From Actinomycetes bacterium (GTDB lineage: Bacteria > Actinomycetota > Acidimicrobiia > Acidimicrobiales > Palsa-688): DNA of 25,092 nucleotides. The notes beneath the pieces were generated by a model that did not search any database, had not been told where the DNA came from, and was given only the letters and a program-made list of their open reading frames with translations. Both the position numbers and the translations under genes were made by a program. The DNA lies in assembly GCA_021808665.1 (NCBI GenBank), contig JAKBBA010000048.1:1-25092 (forward strand), read 5' to 3'. Shown here piece after piece: positions 13,796 to 21,496 of this stretch (position 1 is its first letter; each line of letters starts with the position of its first letter).

Positions 13796-14500
13796 TCAGC
13801 TCAACAGTCGAAGGCCCTCGGTGAAGAACTCCCTAGCCGCGTGGACCGGGTCGCCGCCGAGCGTAGCAACCTGGCTTCTAGTAAGAGTCGCCCCGAAAGA
13901 GGCGTTCCAATAGGAGTCGTTACCAGGTCTATCCTGACCCCACGGGCCTACGTACAGGTAAGGTTCCGGTTCGCCGGAATCCCCCGGCGATGCACCCAGG
14001 TTCACCCGACCGTGAGACGTCAGGGCGTCGAAGGCGACGTCGAAGTGCTCCGGCCACAGCTGGATCACCGACGGGTCCTCTGCGCCGGTCATCATCGAAT
14101 CCAACGCCTTAGCTCCCAGGGCCAGCCACTCCAGGACTTCGGTTGCCTCGTCTGGCATCTCTATCGGAACGTCGGGATCTCCCACCTGCGGGGTGTCCCT
14201 GCCAACCTCGAAAGGCTCGTCGAGGTAGACGTCGGCGAAAGCAGCCAGTTCTCTGAGCGAGTGACCGGAAAGAGCGATGACAGCCGACCTGGTTCTGTCG
14301 TCGAGGCGCTGCTCACGCATCAACGAAGACCCGGCGATCCGTACGACGTCGCCACTAGGACCGAATGACGGTGTAGCTATCCCGCTCGGCGTGACCCTGA
14401 GACCGAAACGGCCGTCGGCTGCATAGCGGGCCCGAGCGAGTACATGCACTCCGACACGCTGCAACTCTATTCGGGCGGCAGTATAACCCTCGGTCGGCAT
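13796..14500 (-). CDS. conserved protein of unknown function
   Basis: 234-residue soluble protein that I recognise only as a family seen in actinobacteria, without a known role. Blocks: IELQRVGVHVLARARYAADGRFGLRVTPSGIATPSFG (residues 11-47; Pro/Gly-rich), a helical middle HSLRELAAFADVYLDEPFEVGRDTPQVG, WLALGAKALDSM, QLWPEHFDVAFDAL, and the C-terminal RVNLGASPGDSGEPEPYLYVGPWG plus YWNASFGATL. The His/Trp/Asp residues in QLWPEHFD and the YLYVGPW motif look like a binding pocket. There is no signal peptide and no transmembrane helix. Start ATG 14500 has GGAG at a 5-bp spacing. It is on the same strand as the Rieske fusion genes, 33 bp after the ThDP gene, so it could be the fourth gene of that transcript. 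Confidence 0.75.
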   Translation of the reverse strand: MPTEGYTAARIELQRVGVHVLARARYAADGRFGLRVTPSGIATPSFGPSGDVVRIAGSSLMREQRLDDRTRSAVIALSGHSLRELAAFADVYLDEPFEVGRDTPQVGDPDVPIEMPDEATEVLEWLALGAKALDSMMTGAEDPSVIQLWPEHFDVAFDALTSHGRVNLGASPGDSGEPEPYLYVGPWGQDRPGNDSYWNASFGATLTRSQVATLGGDPVHAAREFFTEGLRLLS

Positions 14501-14533
14501 GCAATCTCCAGTCGGTTGCGTTTGTCTTGGTCC

Positions 14534-16495
14534 TCACACTAGATCAGGGTCGGTGCAGACCTCGACCAGCGATGGGCCCTCCTCGTAAGCCAGCGCCTCG
14601 CCGAGAGAACTGTCCAAGTCCTCCCGGCGGTCCACCCGGAATCCCCGAGCGCCGCACAGCTCCGCGTACGCAGCGAAGTCGGGATTGCGCAGATCGGTCT
14701 GCCACACGGGCAGGTCGGCGGAGCGCTGCTCCTTGGATATCTTGCCAAGCTGGCCGTTGTTCAGGACCACGTGAGTGATGGCCATTCCGTACTTGACTGC
14801 TGTCGTCAGTTCGGCCATGTATTGGGCGAAGCCCCCGTCGCCGCTCACCGAGACCACCTTTCGCCCTGGCGCGGCCGCCCAAGCGCCCATCGCCGCCGGG
14901 AAGCCGAAGCCGATGGAGCCGAGGTAACCCGACATGAGAACCGACTGGCGATCGGTCTCGAAGTAGCGGCCGAAGGAGTAGGCGTTGTTGCCGACGTCGA
15001 CGGTAACTACAGCGTCTGGGGGGACCAGGCGTGTCATCGAGTCGAACACGGCTGAGGCGCTCACCCCGCAGCCGCGCTCCTCGAGGAGGCGTTTGCGCTT
15101 CTCCGCCCGCCAGATCTGCCATCGGGCTGCTACGTCGGCTCGCTGGGATTTAGCGGCGGCCCTACGAGCTCCGAGCCGGCCGGCGAGGGCCCTCGCGGTA
15201 ACGCCCACATCACCCAAGACAGGTACGTCCACCGGGTGGAACCTGCCCAGTGCCATAGGGTCGAAGTCGACCTGGACGGTCTTCTTGTAGGGCGCAATGC
15301 CGGTGTGATTGGAGAAAGACGCACCGAAAACGACCAAGAGGTCGGACTCGTTCATGATCCACGACGCTACGGGCGTACCGCTCCTGCCGAGCACCCCGCA
15401 GCCGAGAGGATGACGGTCCGACACGAGGCCCTTCGCCTTGAACGTTGTCAGGATCGGAGCGTCGAGGCGCTCGGCGAGGGCGATCACGTCGACCATGTCG
15501 AATCTCGCTCCGTGCCCGACGACGACAACCGGCCGAAGCGCAGCTCCTATAGCACGCTCAGCCTGCTCAAGTGAACCTGAAGGTGGGGCCACCGTGCGAT
15601 CAGCGACTCTTCCATTCGGTCCTGACGGGACTCGTTGCCCCACCGAGTGGGTCTGCACCTCGTCGGGTAGCACGAGATGGGAGACGCCTCTCGTGATCAG
15701 AGCGGTCTTAATCGCCAGCGTAGCCAGCTCGGCGTGATCCGAACCTGGGAGTACTGTCGCCGAGTACTCGGCGACGTCGGCAAAGGCGCCGGAGAGGTTC
15801 AGATCCTGGAATGCGCCCCTTCCCATTACTTTCGAAGGAACCTGGCCGGAGATCGCCACGACAGGCGACCGGTCGACTTTTGCGTCGTAGAGGCCGGTCA
15901 GCAGGTTCGTGGACCCTGGGCCCGCTATCGCGAAGCAGGCTGCGGGCTTTCCAGTCAGCTTCCCGAACGCAGACGCCGCGAACGACGCTGCTCCTTCGTG
16001 GCGGATCCCGACGAAGGTAAGTTCGCCTCGGTCTTCGGCGCGTCGCATGGCGTCAGCGAATCCCAGGTTGGAGTGGCCTACCATTCCGAACACGTGGGTC
16101 ACGCCCCAAGCGACCATAGTTTCGACGATGAGGTCGGAAACGTCGCGTTGGTGGGCCGGCGACTCGGCCAGTTGCACGTAGACGCCATCGTCGCGAACTT
16201 CCACGGGGTATGCGATTGGAGCGTCGGTGAAGCCGGGCGGGGGCTCACCTGTGATCGGATCGTAGTCATAGCCGTGCCACGGGCAGCGGAGAAGGCCGTT
16301 TTCGATAGATCCCTCGCCGAGCGGACCTCCTTGGTGGGGACAGTGGTTGTCCAGAGCACCGTACCTGCCCCCGCAGAAGGTGAGGGCGATCGTGGTAGAA
16401 CCTGCTACGGCGCTCCGGACCCGTCCCTCCTGCATGTCGCCGAGCTCGGCGACTTTGTGCCACACCCTGGGAGCGTCATCGGCGGAGCTCGTCAT
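14534..16495 (-). CDS. Rieske [2Fe-2S] domain fused to ThDP-dependent enzyme
   Basis: 653-residue fusion. Residues 10-110 are a Rieske domain: Cys52-Pro-His54 (HCPHQGGPLGEG) and Cys71-Pro-Trp-His74 (CPWHGYDYDP). From about 118 it is a full thiamine-diphosphate enzyme of the acetolactate synthase/pyruvate oxidase type. Its PYR domain has the catalytic Glu167 (RHEGAASFAASAFGKLTG) and GPGSTNLLTGLYDA; the middle domain spans about 308-440; the PP domain has the metal/ThDP motif GDGGF (552-556) to NN (579-580). It would decarboxylate or ligate a 2-oxo acid or similar compound. A Rieske centre on such an enzyme suggests electrons are passed from the ThDP adduct, as in an oxidase or oxidoreductase; that is inference. 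Start ATG 16495 overlaps the Rieske-GltS stop (ATGA), so the two products are made together. Confidence 0.9.
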   Translation of the reverse strand: MTSSADDAPRVWHKVAELGDMQEGRVRSAVAGSTTIALTFCGGRYGALDNHCPHQGGPLGEGSIENGLLRCPWHGYDYDPITGEPPPGFTDAPIAYPVEVRDDGVYVQLAESPAHQRDVSDLIVETMVAWGVTHVFGMVGHSNLGFADAMRRAEDRGELTFVGIRHEGAASFAASAFGKLTGKPAACFAIAGPGSTNLLTGLYDAKVDRSPVVAISGQVPSKVMGRGAFQDLNLSGAFADVAEYSATVLPGSDHAELATLAIKTALITRGVSHLVLPDEVQTHSVGQRVPSGPNGRVADRTVAPPSGSLEQAERAIGAALRPVVVVGHGARFDMVDVIALAERLDAPILTTFKAKGLVSDRHPLGCGVLGRSGTPVASWIMNESDLLVVFGASFSNHTGIAPYKKTVQVDFDPMALGRFHPVDVPVLGDVGVTARALAGRLGARRAAAKSQRADVAARWQIWRAEKRKRLLEERGCGVSASAVFDSMTRLVPPDAVVTVDVGNNAYSFGRYFETDRQSVLMSGYLGSIGFGFPAAMGAWAAAPGRKVVSVSGDGGFAQYMAELTTAVKYGMAITHVVLNNGQLGKISKEQRSADLPVWQTDLRNPDFAAYAELCGARGFRVDRREDLDSSLGEALAYEEGPSLVEVCTDPDLV

Positions 16496-18132
16496 GGCTG
16501 AACAACTCCGCCGTAGGCGACGCCGCTGAGATGTGCCAGGTCCCGGTCGAAGGTTGTGAGGTCGTCGACGGCAAAATCGCCGAGGCTTCTATGCCCGCAT
16601 GCACGGGCGAGTACGGCCATGAGATCTACTGAAGCTCTCAAGAAGCGGTTGAGGCGTTCAGCGGCTTCGTCGACAGGAAGTCGGGCTCGCAGGTGCGGCT
16701 TCTGGGTGGCGATCCCCACGGGACAGTTGTCAGTGTGACAGGCTCGCATCCCGAGACAGCCGATCGCTTGGAGAGCCGAGTTCGATATTGCGACAGCGTC
16801 AGCTCCCAAGGCGAGCGCTTTTGCAAAGTCGGCGGGCGTCCGAAGGCCTCCGGTTATTACGAGGGTAACGTCGCGCCGCCCTTTGCGATCGAGGTGTCGT
16901 CGCGCTCTCGCCAACGCCGGAATCGTCGGTACGGAAATGTTGTCCCTGAAGATTAGAGGGGCCGCCCCGGTTCCCCCACCGCGACCGTCGAGGATGATGT
17001 AGTCGACGCCTATCTCCAAGGCAGCGTCGATGTCTGCCTCGATGTGCTGCGCGCTCATCTTGAACCCCACCGGGATTCCTCCTGAGATCTCCCTCACCTG
17101 AGCGGCGAAGTTGCGGTAGTCGTCAAGCGAATCCCAGTCAGGGAAGCGGGACGGCGAGACGGCGGGAGTCCCTTCGGGCAAACCTCTGACCGAAGCGATG
17201 CGGCCCTTCACCTTTTCGCCGGGAAGGTGGCCTCCGGTGCCGGTCTTGGAGCCTTGTCCTCCTTTGAAATGGAACGCCTGGACTTTCTCCAGTATTTCGC
17301 TCCTCCAGCCGAACCGTGCGGATGCCAGCTCGTAGAAGTACCTGCTGTTCGCTTGCTGCTCCTCGGGGAGCATTCCTCCTTCGCCTGAGCAGATCCCCGT
17401 TCCAGCCAGTTCGGCGCCTCTGGACAGCGCTGTCTTTGCCTCCAGCGACAGGGCCCCGAAGCTCATGTCGCTCACCAATATCGGTATGTCCAAGACCAGC
17501 GGACGCTTCGCGTTAGGGCCGACGCAGACCTGGGTGGCGACCGGCTCGTCGTCGAGCAGGGGCAGCCGGTGCAGCTGGGCGGTTAGGAACTGTATACCGT
17601 CCCACGACGGCAGCTGCTGGCGGGGGACGCCCATGGCGGCGACCGGACCGTGACGGCCGACACGGGAAAGTCCCTTCGACGCCAGCTCTCCGATCAGCCC
17701 GACGAACGGCTCTTCGGCGGCACCGTGCGGATCGTGATAGTAGCCCTGATAGACATCCGGGTCGAAAGGTTGCGGGTGGTGCAGGATGAACCGCAGTATC
17801 TCGTTGCGGTCGACGAAGAGAGTCCCGTCTTCAACCCAGCTGTAGAACAAGGTGAGCGCCTGCGAGTTGTCGTAGGCGCTCACGCCGGTGTCCACTCGAT
17901 AGTCCCAGCCGTGGAGACCGCACACTAGGTTCTCGCCGTCTACACGGCCATCCGACAGGAGCGCCCCACGGTGGAGGCAACGGCCGTAGAGCACCGAATG
18001 ATGGTCCCCCTTGCGCACGATCACAACGTCCACGCCGTCTACGGCTGCACCCAGCGGGCTGCGGTCAGCGACCTCCTCCCACTTGGCGATCGCATACGGC
18101 ACCCGGCTTGCGGCCCCCCCATGTTGTTCCAT
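16492..18132 (-). CDS. Rieske [2Fe-2S] domain fused to glutamate synthase-like FMN enzyme
   Basis: 546-residue fusion. The Rieske domain occupies about residues 10-110, with Cys52-Leu-His54 (GRCLHRGALLSDG) and Cys71-Gly-Leu-His74 (CGLHGWDYRVDTG). The rest is the glutamate-synthase FMN/synthase domain: ILVSDMSFGALSLEAK, GTGICSGEGGM, FHFKGGQGSKTGTGGHLPGE, GFKMSAQHIEADI, ILDGRGGGTGAAPL and a [3Fe-4S] motif C459-x5-C465-x4-C470 (CLGMRACHTDNCPVGIATQ). There is no glutamine amidotransferase domain, so it must use free ammonia or an amine, as N-methylglutamate synthase-like and archaeal GltS-type proteins do, or act in the oxidative direction. The start has no Shine-Dalgarno; TAGCAT ends 9 bp upstream. 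It lies 53 bp after the MFS gene and overlaps the next gene by 4 bp. Confidence 0.9.
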   Translation of the reverse strand: MEQHGGAASRVPYAIAKWEEVADRSPLGAAVDGVDVVIVRKGDHHSVLYGRCLHRGALLSDGRVDGENLVCGLHGWDYRVDTGVSAYDNSQALTLFYSWVEDGTLFVDRNEILRFILHHPQPFDPDVYQGYYHDPHGAAEEPFVGLIGELASKGLSRVGRHGPVAAMGVPRQQLPSWDGIQFLTAQLHRLPLLDDEPVATQVCVGPNAKRPLVLDIPILVSDMSFGALSLEAKTALSRGAELAGTGICSGEGGMLPEEQQANSRYFYELASARFGWRSEILEKVQAFHFKGGQGSKTGTGGHLPGEKVKGRIASVRGLPEGTPAVSPSRFPDWDSLDDYRNFAAQVREISGGIPVGFKMSAQHIEADIDAALEIGVDYIILDGRGGGTGAAPLIFRDNISVPTIPALARARRHLDRKGRRDVTLVITGGLRTPADFAKALALGADAVAISNSALQAIGCLGMRACHTDNCPVGIATQKPHLRARLPVDEAAERLNRFLRASVDLMAVLARACGHRSLGDFAVDDLTTFDRDLAHLSGVAYGGVVQP

Positions 18133-18141
18133 CGACCGCTG

Positions 18142-18156
18142 ATGCTAACCCAGCAT
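18142..18156 (-). promoter_or_regulatory. small inverted repeat with -10-like box before the Rieske-GltS gene
   Basis: ATGCT-AACCC-AGCAT overlaps a minus-strand TAGCAT (18147-18142) placed 9 bp before the ATG. The string GTTAGCAT also precedes vapB. It could be an internal promoter or a small hairpin in the 53-bp gap after the MFS gene; evidence is thin. Confidence 0.25.
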
Positions 18157-18185
18157 GAGCGGCTAGCGATACCTGACCCGGCCGG

Positions 18186-19406
18186 TCAAGCGGCGTCGCC
18201 TCGCGCTCTGCTGGCGACTCCGATGGTGATGAGAGCGGCCACTGCGCAGGCGGCGGCGAGGGCTAGCCAGGCGGCTCCGTAAGACGCGTGGTTGGCGATC
18301 TGACCGAACACGAAAGGTCCGACCACACCTCCCATGCGGCCGCCGGTTTGGGTGATGCCGGTCGCCCACGCCGGACGGTCCCTGTAGAGGTCGATCACCG
18401 CGAAGTTGAACAGGCCGTTCCATCCCCATCCGACGGAGAACACCACGACCACCACGGGGATGACGAGCGCGGCGAGCTTCTGGTAGCTGACCACGGCCAG
18501 CGCCACGTAGGCCGCGGCACCGACGGCGAGCATCACCGCTACCGCTCTTAGGTGCCCGCCGGAGCGGCGGTCGGCCATCCATCCCGAAGCGACCCGACCT
18601 GCGATAGCCGCTAAACCTCCCATGGCGACGAGCAGGCCGGCAGCAGCCCGTCCCATCCCGGCTGCGACCACAGAACTGGCCAGGAACGCCGTTAGCGCCC
18701 CGGCCGAGGCGATCCCGAGGCCGAAGCCGACTGCGAGCACCCATAGGGAGCCGCTGGGGGTGCCGTCGACGCGGACGTTGCGTTCGGCTAGCGCTGCGGC
18801 TCGCTGCTCTGAGCGGGTCCGGCTAGGCCGGGGCAGCGTAGAAGCTACCACCATTGCGAACGCCCCTGCCAGGGCGAAAGCGAACCTCCAGCCGAGAGTC
18901 AACGCCACGGCTGGTACCGACAGGCCGGCAATGGTGGCGGTCAGCGGGACAGCGGACTGCTTTAGCCCGAACGCGAGGCCCTGCCGACCGACCGGTAGGC
19001 GGCGAACCATGTACTGGTTAGCTGCGGGTTGCATCCCTGCGCTAGCGATGCCTGCCAGCACCAGCCACACAGCGAGAACGGCCGGTGCTGTCGTGGTCCA
19101 AGCGAGCCCTTCGAGGACGACCGCACTGGCCAGGCTGGCAAAGCGCATGACGCGCAGCGCTCCGAGGGACTCGACGAGCCTCCCGAGCGGGACCGACGCG
19201 CCGGCCGCCCCTACATAGTAAAAAGCTACGATCAGGCCGAGAGCCCCGGGACCGAAGTGCAAGGAGTCCCTTATCTGAACGGCCAGTGCACCGGTGAGGA
19301 AAGCGGGCAGGGCGACCGCGACGGTCCCAGTTGAACTGGCTACCAGCACCGTGGCGGTGGACGCTCCCGACGCAGCACCATCAAGCCTGCGGCGGGACGC
19401 TTTCAC
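18186..19406 (-). CDS. MFS transporter
   Basis: 406-residue major facilitator superfamily permease with about 12 hydrophobic helices, in two halves split by a basic loop (RPSRTRSEQRAAALAERNVR). Features: FYYVGAAGASVPLGRLVESLGALRVMR (loop 2-3 signature region), GMQPAANQYMVRRLPVGRQGLAFGLKQSAVPLT, WMADRRSGGHLRAV (loop 8-9), and GITQTGGRMGGVVGPFVFG. It is probably a proton-coupled importer of a small organic compound for the two downstream fusion enzymes; the substrate is unknown. The frame opens at 19535, but the early part is Arg-rich and not membrane-like, so I chose GTG 19406 (VKASRRRLDG), which follows a TANNNT box by 6 bp. It is the first gene of the minus-strand operon and divergent from the secreted protein. 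Confidence 0.85.
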   Translation of the reverse strand: MKASRRRLDGAASGASTATVLVASSTGTVAVALPAFLTGALAVQIRDSLHFGPGALGLIVAFYYVGAAGASVPLGRLVESLGALRVMRFASLASAVVLEGLAWTTTAPAVLAVWLVLAGIASAGMQPAANQYMVRRLPVGRQGLAFGLKQSAVPLTATIAGLSVPAVALTLGWRFAFALAGAFAMVVASTLPRPSRTRSEQRAAALAERNVRVDGTPSGSLWVLAVGFGLGIASAGALTAFLASSVVAAGMGRAAAGLLVAMGGLAAIAGRVASGWMADRRSGGHLRAVAVMLAVGAAAYVALAVVSYQKLAALVIPVVVVVFSVGWGWNGLFNFAVIDLYRDRPAWATGITQTGGRMGGVVGPFVFGQIANHASYGAAWLALAAACAVAALITIGVASRARGDAA

Positions 19407-19418
19407 CGCCTCAGGGTA
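19407..19418 (-). promoter_or_regulatory. possible leaderless promoter of the MFS operon
   Basis: On the minus strand TACCCT (19418-19413) ends 6 bp before GTG 19406, the TANNNT-N6-start spacing expected for a transcript beginning at the start codon. The 157-bp divergent gap (19407-19563) shows no convincing -35 box and no long palindrome. Confidence 0.3.
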
Positions 19419-19563
19419 CCGGAGGCACTGTGGGTTGACTCCGGCCCACGGCCAGGAGCGGAGACGGCCGATACGGGCAAGTCGCCTTCGTCTTTCGCTG
19501 CCAGTTGCGCGCTCAAGCGATTGCGACTCCAGCACACGTCACGGTCGTGCCGATACACCCTCG

Positions 19564-20280
19564 GTGACAGCGAGGCGACCTTACCGTCCCGGCTTAGCCA
19601 GCCGGACGAAGTTCCTGGTCGTCGCCGGGGTGCTCGCCTTCAGCGCTGTCGTACCGGCCGCCGAGGCAAACTTCTTCGCCGCGCCGCATGCCGTCCACTT
19701 GGAGCTGGCCGGCGCGCCCCTAGCTCCTCCAACCCCGACGCCAGCCGCGGCGAAACTCCCAGTTGCAGCTACTCATCCCGCCGCGAAGCCGCCAGCTGCG
19801 CAGAACCCGCCAGCTGCACAAGTCACGACCAGCACCACGACGGCCCCGACAACCACGACGGCCCCGACAACCACGACGGCCCCGACAACCACGACGGCCC
19901 CGACAACCACGACGGCCCCGACAACCACGACCGCCCCGACAACCACGACACCGCCCGAGCCGACCTCCACCGTTCCAGCGAAGGTTCCGGCTCCGCAAGT
20001 CGTGAGCTCCGCGACGTCCACCTCTGGCGCTTACGGTTGCGGCCCGGCGATCAGCTACCTGTCTACGCACGCGGCACCAGGCTTCGTCTTCGAGTGCCCT
20101 GGTAACGCTCTGGGCCATCAGGCGATGACCTGCGAGAACGTCGCTGGGGTTTGCCCGGGAGCGAAGATCATCGCAATCGCCGACCCTTGCGCTGCCGCCT
20201 ACATGAACGAGGCGAACAACTCCTGGATCATCTCCGGGCTACGGAAAGGCAGCATCGACCCTTACGGCTATTGCACCTGA
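19564..20280 (+). CDS. secreted protein with Thr/Pro repeat and six-Cys C-terminal domain
   Basis: 238-residue exported protein of unknown function. A basic N-terminus (RRPYRPGLASRTK) precedes a hydrophobic stretch FLVVAGVLAFSAVVPAAEA with a likely signal-peptidase site after AEA. Next is an Ala/Pro/Lys linker, then a tandem (TTTTAP) segment at about residues 93-130, a flexible, possibly glycosylated stalk. The last ~85 residues are a compact domain with six cysteines (YGCGPA, FECPGN, MTCENV, GVCPGA, DPCAAA, GYCT), enough for three disulfides, and the conserved-looking strings GHQAMTC, AAYMNEANNSW and IDPYGYC. I recall similar secreted domains in Acidimicrobiia without a function. GTG 19564 gives a classical signal peptide; the open frame further upstream is Arg-rich and antisense to the MFS gene. 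It overlaps the epoxide hydrolase gene tail-to-tail by 13 bp. Confidence 0.75.
   Translation: MTARRPYRPGLASRTKFLVVAGVLAFSAVVPAAEANFFAAPHAVHLELAGAPLAPPTPTPAAAKLPVAATHPAAKPPAAQNPPAAQVTTSTTTAPTTTTAPTTTTAPTTTTAPTTTTAPTTTTAPTTTTPPEPTSTVPAKVPAPQVVSSATSTSGAYGCGPAISYLSTHAAPGFVFECPGNALGHQAMTCENVAGVCPGAKIIAIADPCAAAYMNEANNSWIISGLRKGSIDPYGYCT
19844..19951 (+). repeat. 18-bp tandem repeat, six copies, coding for TTTTAP
   Basis: Six head-to-tail copies of CCCCGACAACCACGACGG; the first four are identical and the last two carry base changes near their 3' ends. It lies wholly inside the secreted-protein gene and is in frame, so slippage would change stalk length in six-residue steps without breaking the frame. 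Confidence 0.95.
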
Positions 20281-21464
20281 CCTGTCCGCATCGGTCTGAA
20301 GAAGGACCTTATCTCCTCTACGAGCATCGCCGGCTGCTCCGCCGGGGCGAAATGCCCGCCCTTGGCCATGACAGTCCAGCGCCGCAGATCGCAGTGCGTT
20401 TCTGCTACTCGGCGGGGAAGGAACACCAGGTCCTTCGGGAAGATGGCGAAGCCGGTCGGGGCGGCGATACCCGGCGCGGAGCCCGGTTTCAGGGGCCACG
20501 GCCGGGTCATCTGCTCGGCGTACAGGCGCATAGAGGTCGTGGTAGTCCCGGTCAGCCAGTAGATCGACGCGTTGGTGATCAGGTCCTCGCGGCTGAACAC
20601 AGACAATGGGTCGCCGCCGCAGTCACTCCACGCCCGGCGGCGCTCCCACAGCCACGCCGCGGTGCCGGCCGGGGAGTCCGCCAGCGCGTATGCCAGGGTC
20701 TGAGGGTCACAGACATGCACTGCAAGGTGGCTTCTGATGGCGGGTTCGGCCTCGGCCATTCGAGCCAGCATCCACTCCTCCTCCGGCGCCCAGTGCTCTG
20801 GGTGGACGTCGCGACGCGACACTCCGGGTATTACCGCCATGCTCAACTCGACGCCCACCACCAGTTCGGGGTGGGCGTGTCCGAGTTGTGCTGAGACCAT
20901 CGCCCCCCAGTCTCCTCCGTAGGCGCCGAAGCGCTCGTAGCCGAGGACTTCCGTCATCAGATCAGCCCACGCGTCTGCTATCACCGCCACGTCGACACCG
21001 TCACGGAGCAGCGGAGAGGAGAACCCGAACCCCGGCAGGGACGGTACCACCACGTCGAACGCATCGTCTGCGTTCCCGCCCCACGCTGACGGGTCGCTGA
21101 GCGGACCGATGATGTGCTTCATGTCCCAGAAAGTCCACGGCCACCCGTGGGTGACCACCAAAGGAAGAGGGTTGGGTCCCTTCCCCCGGATGTGCAGGAA
21201 GTGAACCGGCATCCCGGCTATGTGCACCAGGTAGGCGGGATAGGCGTTTATCAACGCCTCCTGGGCCCGCCAGTCATAGACGTCGACCCAGTAGCGGACC
21301 ATGTCGGCAAGCCAGGATCGTTCCACACCGTATCGCCAGGTGTGATTGGAGAAGTCGTCCGCCCACCGGGTCCTCTCGAGACGGAAACGGAGTTCCGCCA
21401 GGTCGTCCTCGGGTATGTTCACCTCGAAGCTTGATGGCTCCGATCTGCGCAGCGCAGATTTCAT
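20268..21464 (-). CDS. microsomal-type epoxide hydrolase (alpha/beta hydrolase)
   Basis: 398-residue epoxide hydrolase. The N-terminal EHN lid domain (FEVNIPEDDLAELRFRLERT, residues 13-32, then RTRWADDF) precedes the alpha/beta-hydrolase core. Oxyanion-hole motif HGWPWTFW (106-113), nucleophile Asp185 in YGGDWGAMV, ring-opening Tyr region around Tyr315 (SMRLYAEQ), and catalytic His371 (AKGGHFAPAEQP). It would add water to an epoxide, giving a diol, and probably works in degradation or detoxification. It has no N-terminal membrane anchor, so it is likely soluble. Start ATG 21464 overlaps the stop of a 9-codon leaderless mini-ORF. It is divergent from a cluster of SDR genes, which could oxidise the diol product. 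Confidence 0.92.
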   Translation of the reverse strand: MKSALRRSEPSSFEVNIPEDDLAELRFRLERTRWADDFSNHTWRYGVERSWLADMVRYWVDVYDWRAQEALINAYPAYLVHIAGMPVHFLHIRGKGPNPLPLVVTHGWPWTFWDMKHIIGPLSDPSAWGGNADDAFDVVVPSLPGFGFSSPLLRDGVDVAVIADAWADLMTEVLGYERFGAYGGDWGAMVSAQLGHAHPELVVGVELSMAVIPGVSRRDVHPEHWAPEEEWMLARMAEAEPAIRSHLAVHVCDPQTLAYALADSPAGTAAWLWERRRAWSDCGGDPLSVFSREDLITNASIYWLTGTTTTSMRLYAEQMTRPWPLKPGSAPGIAAPTGFAIFPKDLVFLPRRVAETHCDLRRWTVMAKGGHFAPAEQPAMLVEEIRSFFRPMRTGQVQ

Positions 21465-21496
21465 CTCACGTCCGGGGCCGAGGGTTTCATCTCACG
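21459..21496. repeat. 12-bp direct repeat covering two ATGs upstream of the epoxide hydrolase
   Basis: TTTCATCTCACG occurs at 21459-21470 and 21485-21496, 26 bp apart. On the minus strand each copy reads CGTGAGATGAAA, so each supplies an ATG: the distal one starts the mini-ORF, the proximal one the epoxide hydrolase. It could be a small duplication or a pair of binding half-sites. Confidence 0.7.
21461..21490 (-). CDS. putative leaderless mini-ORF (MKPSAPDVR) coupled to epoxide hydrolase
   Basis: Minus-strand ATG 21490 lies 6 bp after a near-consensus -10 box TATACT (21502-21497), so transcription should begin at this ATG. Nine codons follow, then TGA (21463-21461) overlapping the epoxide hydrolase ATG (21464-21462) as ATGA. 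This arrangement would let ribosomes loading on the leaderless mini-ORF reinitiate on the main gene, which has no Shine-Dalgarno of its own. Expression is inferred, not proven. Confidence 0.45.
   Translation of the reverse strand: MKPSAPDVR

Noticed and set aside
14534..16495. Ordinary acetolactate synthase (ilvB) or aromatic-ring oxygenase
   Set aside because: The N-terminal Rieske domain excludes a standard ilvB and there is no ilvN neighbour; the C-terminal part is a ThDP enzyme, not the mononuclear-iron domain of a ring hydroxylase.
15677..16501. 274-codon plus-strand open frame
   Set aside because: Antisense to the Rieske-ThDP fusion, with no recognisable motif.
16492..18132. Standard glutamate synthase large subunit (gltB)
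   Set aside because: The amidotransferase and GXGXG domains are missing, and a Rieske domain takes the N-terminus; no gltD adjoins.
18163..18744. 193-codon Arg/Gly-rich minus-strand frame
   Set aside because: Overlaps the MFS gene in another frame and has the low-complexity look of shifted GC-rich coding DNA.
19844..19951. CRISPR array
   Set aside because: The repeats are contiguous without spacers and encode a Thr/Pro stalk in frame.
19720..20118. minus-strand frames rich in GCRGRR and VVVVGAV repeats
   Set aside because: They only reflect the 18-bp tandem repeat of the secreted-protein gene read in reverse.
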